A stretch of 64,000 nucleotides of DNA from Antitrichia curtipendula (GCA_951230915.1 OX579633.1:50606029-50670028), one strand, 5' to 3'. Numbered from the stretch's first letter, positions 44,803 to 56,524 are shown. Notes: a model not told the origin generated them from the sequence alone. Made by a program: numbers and translations.

Positions 44803-45240
44803 CTACACCACAACAAGCAGAGTATCAATAATACATGAAGGGGGTTGATCTCATTAATCAAATGTGCCAAGACTACAGTGTCCAATTCTGGTCCAAGAAG
44901 TGGTGGCACAAGCTCTGGTTTTTTGTTCTAAACTCGTCGTTGCAAAATTCTTGGATTTTGTACTGTCACCACATGAATACCAAGCAACAGCAACCGTTGG
45001 GACGGAAGGTGTTCTATTACGTAGTTGCCATGGCACTCATTCAACCAAGGTGCTCTTTGCCAAAAACCTCATTTGCCTTCAATCAGAACCCTGAAGCTAT
45101 TCATTGTAATGTTCGATCTAAAAGGCAGTGGCCTTAGCAATGTATTGTGTGTAAGGTGAAACAAAATCGGATTTGTCAGAAATGCGGGGATATTTTTATG
45201 TGTGATTCCCCATGCTTTATAGTTGTGTACAAGTCTTGGA
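44803..45240 (+). pseudogene. piggyBac transposase pseudogene, C-terminal part
   Basis: Contains KGVDLINQMCQDYSVQFWSK followed by KWWHKLWFF and LQNSWILYCHHMNT, the conserved GVDxxDQ...W...F block of piggyBac transposases, and then the cysteine-rich end CIVCKVKQNRICQKCGDIFM and CDSPCF before the stop near 45,241. An in-frame TAA at about 44,832 and TAG at 45,137 break it. The Cys-rich domain binds element ends in the family. Confidence 0.8.
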
Positions 45241-45241
45241 A

Positions 45242-46200
45242 GTAGGCAATGCACTTGGGGGGATTTTAATTGTGGGATGCATGTGTAGCTTAGCTAGTGA
45301 GCAGGGACCTTCATCTCTCCCCTGACAATAGTAGTTGCTCCACTTCAAAGCATCTTCGATGCTCCTCTTGAATAGCCCTACTTTGCAATGGTTCCTCGAG
45401 CCTACGTTGATGATGGTTAGTAGCAATTGGCCCTTCCTCAAAATTGCAGCGACAAAATTTTGATGTTTGATGCCTCGCCCATCTCTCTAGTTCCAGACTT
45501 CTTGCACCGGATTTTAGTAGACGATGCGGAGACCCTTGGTGATTGAGAGCTTAATCACCATCGCACCTGAAATTGTCGATACTACCTCCAAACTACATGA
45601 TGTATGTGCATGGGATTACAATGTGCTAGATTTTCATTAATTTTGTAGTGAGGATGGACGTTCTCCAACTTTGGAAGACACTGATATTGCAATTTCAATT
45701 CATTTCAAAGGCAATGGTATTCAAATTTGCATGTATCTTATATTGTTTCTGTATCCACTTGTAGTGTTTGTGGACGGAGTTCTTGTAGTCAATTTGGGTC
45801 GTAGCTGATTGTGATGTACCCAGCCAGTCATCATGGCCTTGTAGGTGCAAATGTTGTCTGTCAATTATTGTGGCACAAAGCTCCAAGGATGAGCCAGTGT
45901 TTCTGAAAATCAACGTAGGCATTAGATTGGACCTTTCCCACCACCTTCCAAACTTTATCAACATTCCTCATTTTCATTTTATCACAATCTATCACAAAAG
46001 TGCATCCATTGCCAAAATCTCCATTGAAGTACTACCAGTTACGTTGTCTATGTTGTTATAAATTTTTTGATCGGACAATGAAATAAGCCCAAATTTTTGG
46101 AATTTGATACGTCACTTGAGTGAACTACTGAATTCAATGTCGAAATTTTTGAAGGGACTGGAAGTGCCCAGAAATCATTCCTAAGTAGAAGCAGGTCACT
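45242..46200. other. Region without firm feature
   Basis: Minus-strand frames around 45,695-46,000 read acceptably (DFQKHWLILGALC; KHYKWIQKQYKIHANLN) and could be a decayed gene, but no family is recognised and two frames compete. Confidence 0.25.
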
Positions 46201-46247
46201 CAGTGCTTGTGAGACGTTGTTTGGGTTGAGGCACTAAGGGATTAAGT

Positions 46248-46372
46248 ATAGTGGGACGCCCCACCATGAGGGCGTCCCGTTGTGTGAGGACCCTGCCACG
46301 AGGCCCGAGGGTGAGTAGCGGGGACCTCACACAGCGGAATGCCCTCGTAGTGGGGGGTCCCGCTGCATTAAG
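46248..46372. repeat. GC-rich imperfect hairpin, ~125 bp
   Basis: GTGGGACGCCCCACCATGAG ... TTGTGTGAGGACC is mirrored by GGACCTCACACAGCGG ... CTCGTAGTGGGGGGTCCCGC, giving arms of about 50 bp in otherwise AT-rich DNA. Could be a MITE core or an expressed hairpin. Boundaries are uncertain. Confidence 0.5.
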
Positions 46373-46544
46373 CACGTGGGATCTCCCAGTGCTTAGCACT
46401 CGTTACAGTGCCAGGCGCTGGGAGAAGAGCATTATGCTCCATAATTGGAGGTACTTTCTAAAGAGCGCTGGAGTCAAAGTGCTTAACGTGGTCAGAAATG
46501 GATTGCCTCTTTTAGAAAGATTTCCTCCATCAAAGGGAAAATAA

Positions 46545-48293
46545 TATCAATGAGGTCAATGACATTCTTCCAAAGTAGGAGAGTGTCACATTCCAAAAGA
46601 AATAGGGTAGAAGTATGTATTTATGATAACTTAAGCATTTCAGCTTGTAGAATATGGAAAATTTAAATGTGGAATTTTCATTTGGACCCATTTTGGTCTC
46701 ATAGACAGTGTTTTTTATTTGAGCGACTTTTCACTAAAAAGTGATGATTTTTTTTCCAGGGAATATTTTGGCAAGATATTATTGTTTTTATAGTAGATGA
46801 AATCATATAATTCTACCAAATATTGGGACAGTATCACTCTCTTTTTGATGAATGCACATTCTTTGGGATGAATTAAAAAATTCATCCATATACTATAGAT
46901 TTCATCCATTTCCATGGATGTAAATAGCTTCCTCCATACAGTGAAAATCACTTTTTGCACTGCCTATCAAGAATGAAAAAAGAAACCGTACTCATAGATT
47001 CACCTATTACAATTAGCTTTGGCACTTTCCTTAAGCAAGGAGGGAAGACATATAAGTAGATGAGAAGGTACAAACAAATAATCTTTTTCAATGAACAGTG
47101 CATCTGACTATTGTCCATAATAGCTCATCTTATAAAGCCATCACATGGGGCTGTCCAAAATAGATATTTCTATAATATGAGTTATAATGGATTTTGGATT
47201 ATAATGCACCCAAACTTAGAGGTTTGAACTATGTATTGGATTGAGCATCCAAATGAAGTGCACCCCAACTAGAGAGTCATGCACTTAGAGCATTGCCATC
47301 CATTCCCCTAAAACAAGGTTGGAAAAATAGGTTGACCCAAGCCTAAGAGGCAGACTCCAATGGCAATCTAGACGTCCGAGGTCCTGTGAGAGGTCTAGGC
47401 TCTAGTTCTTGCAAAGCAGAAACGCAGACTTAGAGGGCCTGGAGGGTTGATCGGAGCCCCCTTTTCTTTGGTACAAAACAAAATGTCTTTCGTATTGCAT
47501 GCTACAAAAGGAGCATTGCCCAATGGAGCAGCTACGCATGGAACATGTGGCATAATGGAGTAGAATGAGTGGAGGCTACAATGGCTCTAGGTTCCAAGCA
47601 CAATGGAAACACCACGAGCTCTACCGGACCAGACAACCCCACTTCAATTGTTGGAGCTCCGATTGCTTAATAGAAACCGGCCATAATCGCTCCTGAGTTG
47701 CTTCCATCTCCCACTCATTCACGGGAAAGCGAATGCGCCAAAACATGACAATCTCACACACTAATGACTTGCCAGAATGAAGAGCCAACTAAAATGCTAA
47801 TTGATTAAAAAATCATTTAAAATGGCCCACAAACCAACAAAGGAACAAGATCTAGCATGAGTCAACTTGCATGGTGAGGACTCTCATAATGTTTGGAGAG
47901 AGAATTGTGTTGTAACCAAGCTCTTTTTGTCCGATTGGTTAGTAGCCCACATTAGTGCATTAGGTGATTGTGATAGAATTAGTAATGACTGTCATAGGAC
48001 ACTTACACATTGTGAGTGTACACTCATCATAAAGAGTTGTTTTTTTATTCCTTTGTGTGATGGCCACATTAAAAATTCTTGTGGTTGTGTTAGGAAATCT
48101 GAAGACTGCATTAGGTGGTAAGATGACCATCATGAAGATATATTTTATTGATTTCAGATAGTCTACAGACTGTTTTGGAAAAATACGTAAAAAATTCATA
48201 ACAAATTCCTACTTTGTCCAAAAACTAAAATTTTAATTGCTTCTTTCATTTCTCAAAGTTGTCTCTGCTAGAAAAAAATCTGATTTTATTTTG
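46545..48293. other. No gene recognised
   Basis: AT-rich at first, then a mixed stretch at 47.3-47.8 kb. Open frames such as 47,867-48,121 have no motif. Confidence 0.3.
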
Positions 48294-48988
48294 CTAATGG
48301 CAACATACCAAATCAGTCATTCTGCCTGTCATAGGCTGGTTTACCTTATATCTTGAATGTAGAGTGATGATTTGAGATGGGTGGCAAAGGTGAGGAAGAA
48401 ATGGATAGGATAGACCGATAGACGGTACCAAGACAAAAGAACACACATAGTATCCACATAAACACATAGGGAGCCCTTTTATTTTGGGCAAATCAAAATG
48501 AATTCCAATTGCAAGAACATTAGCTGCAACGAAAGACAACTCCTGCACTGTATCTGGTCAGGAAACATCCCAAAGCACGTGTCAGCAGCTTAGAGGAAGG
48601 GAGCTAAAAGCCGCGGCCCATTGGCACCTGCTGCCGTAACGGACTCTCAATTCCAACAAATATAAAAATATTATTCTTCCCTCATACAGTATTCCGCCAT
48701 ATGTCATTGTTACATTAGTTGAAACCCCACATGAACAGATAAAGACGGAAAAGAAAGCCTTCCACATGTAACTTACTTACCAGAAGAGGCATCCAGGATT
48801 CCAGGTTCAGTGGTGGGATCTGAAACTCTGCAATGCATTGCCAATCCACCTATCCACGCATTTATTATCACCATATTATCCGTGATTGGAGCCAATTTCA
48901 TCAATTTCTTAGAGGCCAACTTTAGCAACTTCACCATGACATACATTCCAGTGCTAAAATTGAAATTGAAAGAATAAGCTACACCCAC
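48294..48988 (-). other. Possible exon or 3' transcript region, unknown
   Basis: On the minus strand a sharp splice-donor word, TTCTG|GTAAGTAAG, lies at about 48,780, preceded 50 bp upstream by an acceptor-like CATTGCAG. The reading frame before it (48,988-48,784) is open. It is downstream of the acyl-CoA-binding protein gene on the same strand. This may be part of a longer transcript or chance. Confidence 0.2.
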
Positions 48989-49537
48989 ACAGTTCAGCTG
49001 CAGAGATCATCTCTCCATGAATTAGTATATTGTCAGATACTCGTCAGAAAAGTCTCTGACAGACCTTACGTGATCGCTGCACAAACAATCCTAAACCACG
49101 AACTGACTGTAAAATCACTGACACCAGTAGTCAAATCTCTCGCTTGAAGATTCACCAAACACAGAGCCTCTAACTTAAGTTATACAAGAACGAGCTCTCC
49201 AATCCACCAATGAAGCCCACGTCACCAATAAGACACAATCCAATCGATACTCCCAAAGCCAAACGAAGCGTCGCATTCACCACACCAGGCAATCAAGAGA
49301 ACAGCAACGCAAGCATAAGAATACAACCACAAATCATGAAGCCCGACTCGTAGGATGACGAGAACAAACGAATTCTCCAACAAATGCTTTACATCAATGA
49401 TCGGCTTTCCTTCCCCACCGAACAAGCCATTTCAACAACCACCGCCACCCTGCAATGACGGATTTATAAACAACACAACGAAGATGATGATGATGCTCCT
49501 GCTACTTCCTACAACATGATGTGAAGCGCATGAAACC

Positions 49538-49795
49538 CTAGGTTTCCAAGAGCTGCTGCACCTTGAGGATGTAGTCCTTCTTGGCTTCCTCGGGGTCCTT
49601 GTCCTCCACCTTCTTCCACGCGTCCCACTTGGCCTTGCCCTTCAAATCGAATAAGCCGGGTCTGGCGGTGTCCACTTTCCCCACCGTGGCCACCTTGAAC
49701 AAGCCGTAGAGGATGAGCAAGTCTTCGTCGGAAGGCTTGGTTGTCAGCGTCTTCACGTCCTTGGCGGCCTGATCGAAGTCCTCATCCAAACCCAT
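49538..49795 (-). CDS. ACBP: Acyl-CoA-binding protein, small cytosolic type
   Basis: An 85-residue protein starting MGLDEDFDQAAKDVKTL, the usual length of the 10-kDa class (about 85-92 residues). It binds long-chain acyl-CoA esters and keeps them as a cytosolic pool for lipid synthesis and transfer. Seen: the family core DLLILYGLFKVATVG (helix 2 with the Tyr and Lys that contact CoA), DTARPGLFDLKGKAKWDAW (with Lys and Trp of the binding site) and the final helix KKDYILKVQQLL. There is no signal peptide, membrane segment or ankyrin/kelch extension. The start at 49,795 is chosen since it matches the family N-terminus; upstream in-frame codons to 49,909 are leader. The CDS is one exon, whereas small plant ACBP genes usually have introns, so it may be a retrocopy or an intron-loss form. 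No stop or frameshift is present. Confidence 0.9.
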   Translation of the reverse strand: MGLDEDFDQAAKDVKTLTTKPSDEDLLILYGLFKVATVGKVDTARPGLFDLKGKAKWDAWKKVEDKDPEEAKKDYILKVQQLLET

Positions 49796-50090
49796 CTCGG
49801 CTACACAAGCAGACAATCGAAATCGGTGCAAATCGGTGCAAATTTGGACACGCGGAGAGAGCGACGATTTGTGGAAGTGAAGAAAACTGGCAAAAGCTTG
49901 TGTGCACAAGGGAGTGTTGGAGGGGGAAGCTGGTTGTTGGAGAAGATGGAGCCCGTGGTGCGAAGATTTGGCTGAGAGTGGTGGATTGCGGAGGCGTGGG
50001 TAGATTTTGGGAGATTTCCGGTAGATTTGACGGAGAGAAATTGTTTATGTTTTTCTCTCCTGACAGCATCATCGTCTTTTTTTTTCAAAC
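49796..50090 (-). promoter_or_regulatory. 5' leader of the acyl-CoA-binding protein gene with upstream frames
   Basis: CT-rich, C-rich on the coding strand, unlike the AT-rich flanks. Two overlapping small upstream frames (from 50,088 and 50,072) overlap or abut the true ATG. They have no motif and could only act as upstream ORFs. A direct repeat AAATCGGTGC lies at 49,820-49,842. No clear TATA box is seen. Confidence 0.4.
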
Positions 50091-50243
50091 TATATTAATA
50101 TTATATTCTACCAAAAAATTGACAAATTTGATTACATGCCATGACCATACTACAACTATTTTATCCTCACAATAAATTTGGTCTGAATGATAATCGTGCA
50201 TTCACTTCAACCCTCATAATCCAGTATCTCTTGTCACTTTTAA

Positions 50244-50910
50244 CCCATAAAGGATCAGCATGCATTTTTTGGCCATATAGAAATTTTGGGCAGGTACCTG
50301 TGACTGTAGATTTGCATGTTTTGGGTTGAAAATTTAGTAGAAGGTGGGGATGAAGAATATCTTTCATATGCACTAAATTTCATGACATTTGGAAATGTGA
50401 GCCAAAAATTATGGCCTAATATGTTCCTTCTTTCCCCAACTGGGAAGTCCGAGCAATCAGAAAAAAATGTTTTTTTCAAAAACAAAAATCTGAAACTAAC
50501 AATTTTGTATTTTGAATCATTCTCTATTTCTTTCTACTTACTATTTTTTTCTATATTTTGTACAATTCCAAATGTTGTAAAAAATTTAAACATGTAGCCA
50601 ACTTGTCTAGGAGATAGTATCCAAAGAAGCACCACCATTTTGGACATTTTTTCATAGAAAAGTGAGCTTGTGAAGTGCAGCTGCCCTGTTTTTTGCAGGG
50701 CCAAAAAAATGATTTTAGTGAATTTAAATGCTTATATCTTGCAATCCACATCGTGGAAATTCCTGAAATTTTTACCATATGTTCTCAAGCCAGCATACTA
50801 TAAGATCTTATGGTTTCATGTGTTTAAAAAAACTTTTTTTTCAAAATAATTTTAGTTGTACTAGAAATGACAGTTTTGGACCGTTTTTGGTGAAAACATA
50901 GTCAAGGAAC
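50244..50910 (+). mobile_element. piggyBac-like MITE M4, internally deleted
   Basis: TTAA at 50,240-50,243, then CCCATAAAGG. Collinear with M2 (GGCAGGTACCTGTGACTG; TTTCATATGCACTAAATTTC) but lacking about 250 bp of the centre. The right end is missing its CTTTAGGGG: it stops at CAAGGAAC and the TTAA of the next element follows directly (50,911-50,914). Confidence 0.65.
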
Positions 50911-50914
50911 TTAA

Positions 50915-51719
50915 CCCCTAGAGGACTAAGTGCCCGTTCAACGTGCGCAAGAAATCTTAGGTAGGTTCCTACAAAGTCATTTTCAGTCGGATGTTCATGA
51001 AATTTGTACACAATGTGCAAATATGTACCTCCTTCATGAAAAAATAATTATTTTTCCAATCGGGTGCCCATATCAAAAGTTATGTTGCCCTGAACTTTTG
51101 GGGCAGCCTGGGCAATTTGGGAATCTTTGGAGAATCTTTTGCAAAAAAGATCATGAAGTTTTGAAATTTGGCATGTATGTAACTAATAAAATATGGCATA
51201 CAATTGTCCCCAAAAAAAAACTTTAGTTGTCATATCACATTCTAAGAGGACTCAAACTTTGTTAGCTATGTTGGGGTAGTTTCAAGAAAAAACATTTTCT
51301 TCTAACTTCAAGCCCTATTATCTTGCAATCGGTGGAGTCAAAATTCTTGAAATTTTTTCCACATATTTCAAATTTTTGTTTCTAATTTTTCACCATTTTG
51401 ATTTCAAATAAATATTTCCTCATTGCACAAAAAAATGACTAGTGCATTGCCAATTCACTTAACCTCCTTGCATTGCAGGGTGATTCAAAATAAGCTAGAC
51501 TCCATATTTTCTTCAAAATTTTATTGTGAGTGAACCTAATTTCATATACTTATGAATGGTCAAAAATCTCATGTTTGTATAGAACAAAAATTTTACTCCA
51601 AATGAGCCTAAAGTCTACTAACCCTATTTCATAAGATTGGAAAAAAGTTTTTTTTCTCACTTCAAATGCTATTTTCTTTAGTTTTGTACGGTTGAAGTTC
51701 CAAAAAAGAGTTTTGAAAT
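50915..51719 (+). mobile_element. piggyBac-like MITE M5, subfamily B
   Basis: TTAA (50,911-50,914) followed by CCCCTAGAGGACTAAG. Homologous to the complement of 1-537. Its right end is not clear; at about 51,720 a long inverted repeat starts that belongs to the M1/M3 subfamily. Confidence 0.55.
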
Positions 51720-52493
51720 CCTAAAGTACCAAACACGATTTTTTGGCAACATAATAATTTAACTAATTTTGGGCAGCTCACTACAAACAAATTTTTAAAT
51801 TTTTTTTCTTTAAAAATTTCACACCACATATGCCCAAGGAGCAGGTTTTAGATCCAACAATTTTCATAACTTTCGACTACATGGTTAAAAAGTTATTGCA
51901 TGATATGTAGTTTTTATTATTCAACGAGTAGCTTGGGCAACTCGCTAAACTTCTATAAAAAAACATTTGTAAGAAAATAAAATTTGAAATTGGTTCTAAG
52001 GATTTACTTACATGTGAAAAACATTGAACCATTACATTTTGATTAATGAAATGAAGTACTGTATTGCAAAAAGTGAAAATAAAAAATAATATTTTTTTTC
52101 AAAATAAAAATAAAAATTGCAATCTGACATGGTACCTATCTACAAATTAGAATTTTTCATAACTTTCATCTCATTATTCAAAATGGAATGGTTCAAAGTT
52201 TTTCACATGTAAATAAATCTTTAGAACCAATTTTAAATTTTTATTTTAAAAAAGTGATTTTTAAAGAAGTTTAGCGAGTTGCTTGAGCTATCCGCCGAGT
52301 AACAAAAAGTACATATTATGTAGTAACTTTTAAACCATGTAGTCAAAAGTTATGAAAAGTGTTGGACCTTAAAGCTACTCCTTGGGCATACGGAGTGTGA
52401 AATTTTCAAAGAATTAAAAAAAAATTATTTGTACGTAAGTGAGCTACCCAAAATTGCTATGTTGCCAAAAAACGGTATCTGGTCCTTTAGGGG
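51720..52493. repeat. Head-to-head inverted repeat of piggyBac-like MITE ends
   Basis: Left arm about 51,720-52,055, right arm about 52,160-52,493, each equal to the left half of M1/M3 (TTTTTTGGCAACATA ... GGGCAGCTCAC; GACTACATGGTTAAAAAGTT). The right end is CTTTAGGGG followed by TTAA (52,494-52,497). Transcription would give a ~330-bp hairpin RNA, a possible source of small RNAs. Confidence 0.65.
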
Positions 52494-52497
52494 TTAA

Positions 52498-52869
52498 TGT
52501 TATTCATTTTAGATTTTTTTTAAATAAAATTGATGTCTCAAGTTGATAATATTTGACAAAAGATTAAAATATAATTATTTATTATAGAATAGTTGCTTGA
52601 GCTACAACACAAACCAATACAATTGTTTAATCTATTTATAATAACATGTCATGCAGATAGATTTAGATCCTATTTGGGAATTTCTAAATCAATAGTAAAG
52701 TTTGTTCCAAGGGAGGTCTTTTAAATAGGCTTACTTCTATAACGACAAAAGACAACTAAATAGGAAATAAAATACCTAAGAAAGCATACTTCCAAATAGT
52801 ATTAATTAAATTCCTCACGGTATTTTAATAAATTATTGAATTTATTTCACTCCACTCTTTAAAACCACC
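52498..52869. other. AT-rich spacer, nothing recognised
   Basis: No gene or repeat identified before the palindrome field. Confidence 0.3.
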
Positions 52870-54560
52870 AAGGAAAAATATCACCCAATTTGACTTCATC
52901 TTTAATCCTCCAGCTGGATTCTTTCATCTTTTCCCAAATCGGTCTTGACAGCATTGGTTCGGCCTTGTACTCCCAAATTGGTCTTCGGTAGCTCCCAGCT
53001 TTACTTCAATTAGGACTGAATTACTGACTGTTTCCTTCCCTCCAACTTGGCTTTTATTTCTTTATCTTCAACATTTGGCTCAATGTAATTTTCATTACCG
53101 TCCCATTGACACTTCTTCCTTTGCAAATTGGCACTTAAACTCTAACTCTCGGCATTCTCCATAATCCATAATGCTTCTATTTTCAAACTGGATATTTGAC
53201 TAACTGTCATGTATTGAACACTCTTCCTAATTGGATAATTGACATGCACTCATAAACAAATACCAATTGGGAACTGATACAGCAAATCTTTCATCCAGAC
53301 CTCAACCTTCAACTTGGTATTAATCACAGACTGCCAAACTCCAACTTGGCAAAAACAATGACAACAGCAAAATACCAAATTGAACTCACACATGCACATA
53401 AGTCAAACACACAAGAAACACCAATTCATTTTAATTCACTTTTATTTCGCCGAATTGGTGACATATCACCGTTCCATCAGATAATATTCAACTAATTGAT
53501 TCACTCAAATTAGCTACTGCTCCAAAACTCCAACTTGGACTGTTCAACTACCATGTCCAATTGGGTCTAATCTCACTGTAATTACTCATTTAAATCTCCA
53601 TCATACCATCATACAACATTCCAAATTGAACTTGCATCATTATGCATAACTCCAAATCAGACTTAATCCCTCTCACACGCAGCCATCTTCACGAAATTGC
53701 TCCTCAGTAACACCGATTTAGAATTTAAATCTTATCTGCTCCACCTCCGTATTTTTCAGATCGGGCCTACACAACCACCACTGCTTGACCAATTTGGACA
53801 CACTCCGAATAACAGAACCACAAAATCAGAACACACAGACCGATTAGGATCCTCTCCTTCTTCCCTCCACGAGAACACCGAAACTTCTTTCACCTGCAAC
53901 TCTCGAATAGGACTCACACAGACACAATTCGACCTTGAATCACAGACACAATTCCCAACTGGGAAACACACAAGTCATGCCCGACTTGACATTCATACAA
54001 CCAAGAAACATTCACACAAACTAACAAAAATCAAATACACAGCCACTCCGACTGGGACTCGCACTGGCATTCTCTCAACAGTGGGTGCCTTCCAAATCGG
54101 AAAATTCAATCTTAAAACCCCGAGCCAGGCGGTTCCATAACTAACTTGGTAATCTCCAAAACTCACAAACTGCCGAATAGGGACCTCAAACAATAACCGC
54201 AAAATAAACACTACATAACTCACGAATTGGCATTCCCCCATTACACAACCAACTCGGAGAATAAACAATCCTAACTACCATACAAGCAAAAACCCAAATT
54301 GGAAAATAACCACACTCCAAATCGGTAACACCAAGACAATCCCGACTTGGAATAACACACAACATTCCAAACTGGAATTTCCATCATGCTCTGCCAACTA
54401 GGATTTCTAACTTCCGACTGGCTGGTTCTTCTCATCAGTTCCGCAGCCAACACTTGACTGCTCCAATTTAAAAATAAATACACAAAATCAACTTCCCAAA
54501 TTGACTTATAAACATTCAAAATCACCAATTTGGAACAAAAATTAAGAAAAATACAATATA
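52870..54560. repeat. Field of degenerate CCAAATTGG-like palindromes
   Basis: About 40 variants of CCRAWTYGG (CCAAATTGG, CCAACTTGG, CCAAATCGG, CCGACTTGG, CCAATTGGG) occur roughly every 25-45 bp over 1.7 kb, mainly as separate short words in otherwise unrelated sequence. The region is C-rich on the plus strand. An open frame at 53,697-54,140 is a by-product. Such fields resemble subterminal binding-site clusters of DNA transposons, but no terminus was found. Confidence 0.55.
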
Positions 54561-55236
54561 AAACACACAAAAGCCATCATCAAAATTGCAAAAACAAATC
54601 CCAATAGGTCATTTACATGTCCAAAGGTCTCTCCCTATATTCTATGAAAATAAATGTCACTTCAAAGAAAATGAATGTCACATCAAGAATATACAATACA
54701 TCACATATAGCAAAAGTAACTATTTGTAGACACAATAACCACACATGTATATGCACAACCCTTTCTATCGATATAAAATAAATTTTCATTGTTTTCTATC
54801 CACTTGTTGTATAAACATTTTTCAAGAATTCTACAAAGCTGGGGGAACAAAATTATTACTGCAATAATATTGTTGACTTATATGTTCAAACATACAAAAA
54901 TTTAACATTGGCTTTGGAGCTTTTATCCACTATTGGTGTCCTACTAAAGTCACTACATAGAAGAAATTGCACCATCTTTCCCATTAAGTGTACAATATTT
55001 TTTTGATAATGCTTGCCACTATCATTAGAAATCTTTAATTAGTTTTATATAGTAGCCCCACTCCCTTCTAAGTTCACAAATTTTTTTAACCATTTTGAAC
55101 TTCTTTTACCATTCAAATACAACTTTATTATCCCAAAATACACTTTTTATATATGGAAGCTAAATGCATTCAAGTCCCTAACTCCTACAACAATAGTTCC
55201 ATTGCCACATGGTCAAATTTTGTTTTTAAAATCAAT
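54561..55236. other. AT-rich spacer
   Basis: No feature recognised. Confidence 0.3.
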
Positions 55237-55240
55237 TTAA

Positions 55241-56234
55241 CCTTTAAAATTATATTTGAATTTTAATATAATATTTTTGTTACACAAGACTATGTGTGTA
55301 TACATCAATGCAAAAAATCTTTACAAGTTTTGTGATAAATACTATCTATTATAGTTTTTGAACCTATAAACTAAAATAAATTGATAAATATAACAACAAA
55401 ATCCAGTTAAATTGGAATTCCTCCAAGAGATAAAAGTAGACATGAAAATGGTACAAAAGGATTTTAAATAATTTATCTCTTTTTACACACAAAACACCCT
55501 TGTTAATGACCTTTATGTAACATCACTATCATCAAACTAAATTAGCCTTTATATCATTGATTGATTAAATTTTGATAATTTTCATGTAGGAATAAACACT
55601 TTTTCTAAAGATTTTATTTTTTTAAGAATTATTGGTGAAAATTTGAAACTTTTTACAATATAAAATGTACATAAAGTATATCAATTAGAATTCATACTAG
55701 AATACTTTGGGATTTTGACCAAAATTGAAGGCTAGAATGTCAAAACAAGATTTTGTAATTTGAATGTGATTTGAATATAGTAGTTTAAGACTTTTCTTAA
55801 AGAAGAAAATAAAATTAAAATATATACAAGTTTATGATAACTAGATTTTTAAACATGGAGCTTACTAATGCAATAATTCATTTGGATTTTATTTTTCTTT
55901 CAAAGTTTTGAAATGGAGTTGAAAGACAACTTCATAGGCTTTAGTTTCTAAGTTCAAATCAAAACCAAAAATAGATATTTAAACTTCATTTCAAATCCAT
56001 TCCAACAAATTTTACTCAAAAACTAACAATATTTTGCTTGAAATTGAATTAATAAATTTTAGAATTTCTCTTTCAAAATTTATAGAAAAATAGTGGTGAT
56101 AACATTGGTGAATCTAAAATTCAAAGTCTACATCTTTCATTTGTTCATCAATTCCAAAATATGTTTCCAAAAAGTATTTGATGGTGATTTTTCTCAAATT
56201 GTCAATTTTCGAGAAGACTCTGGATGTTTAGGGG
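55241..56234 (+). mobile_element. Probable piggyBac-like MITE M6 (TTAA duplication)
   Basis: TTAA (55,237-55,240) with CCTTTAAAAT after it, and GATGTTTAGGGG before TTAA (56,235-56,238). Length 994 bp, near M2 and M3. The interior is too diverged for me to align it with the other copies, so the pairing of the ends is tentative. Confidence 0.4.
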
Positions 56235-56468
56235 TTAAAATATCTACTTGAATTAGTATGAGTTATTTTAGTTCCTTTGGGGGGATGTCTTGAACCAAAT
56301 GTTTGATGTATTTCTGTGAGAATTTTTTTGCCTAGGGTGACAACTACATGATTATTTGTACAATCAGTTGTAGCTTTGGAATAATCCAAGTTAATGAGAA
56401 AAAAAAAATTAGAATATGGTAATCGAGAACATTTCAAAAGATCCCCAAAATAAAAAAAATCATTTTTG

Positions 56469-56469
<1 letters not shown>

Positions 56470-56523
<54 letters not shown>
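56470..56523 (+). repeat. (ATT)n microsatellite, about 18 units
   Basis: Perfect trinucleotide run of about 54 bp. The frame across it gives a polyleucine peptide that is not a gene. Confidence 0.95.

Positions 56524-56524
<1 letters not shown>

Noticed and set aside
49801..50088. 95-codon minus-strand frame upstream of the acyl-CoA-binding protein
   Set aside because: No motif, ends at the start of the true gene; treated as leader or upstream ORF.
53697..54140. 147-codon open frame
   Set aside because: Lies in the CCAAATTGG field, composition follows the nucleotide repeats, no family motif.
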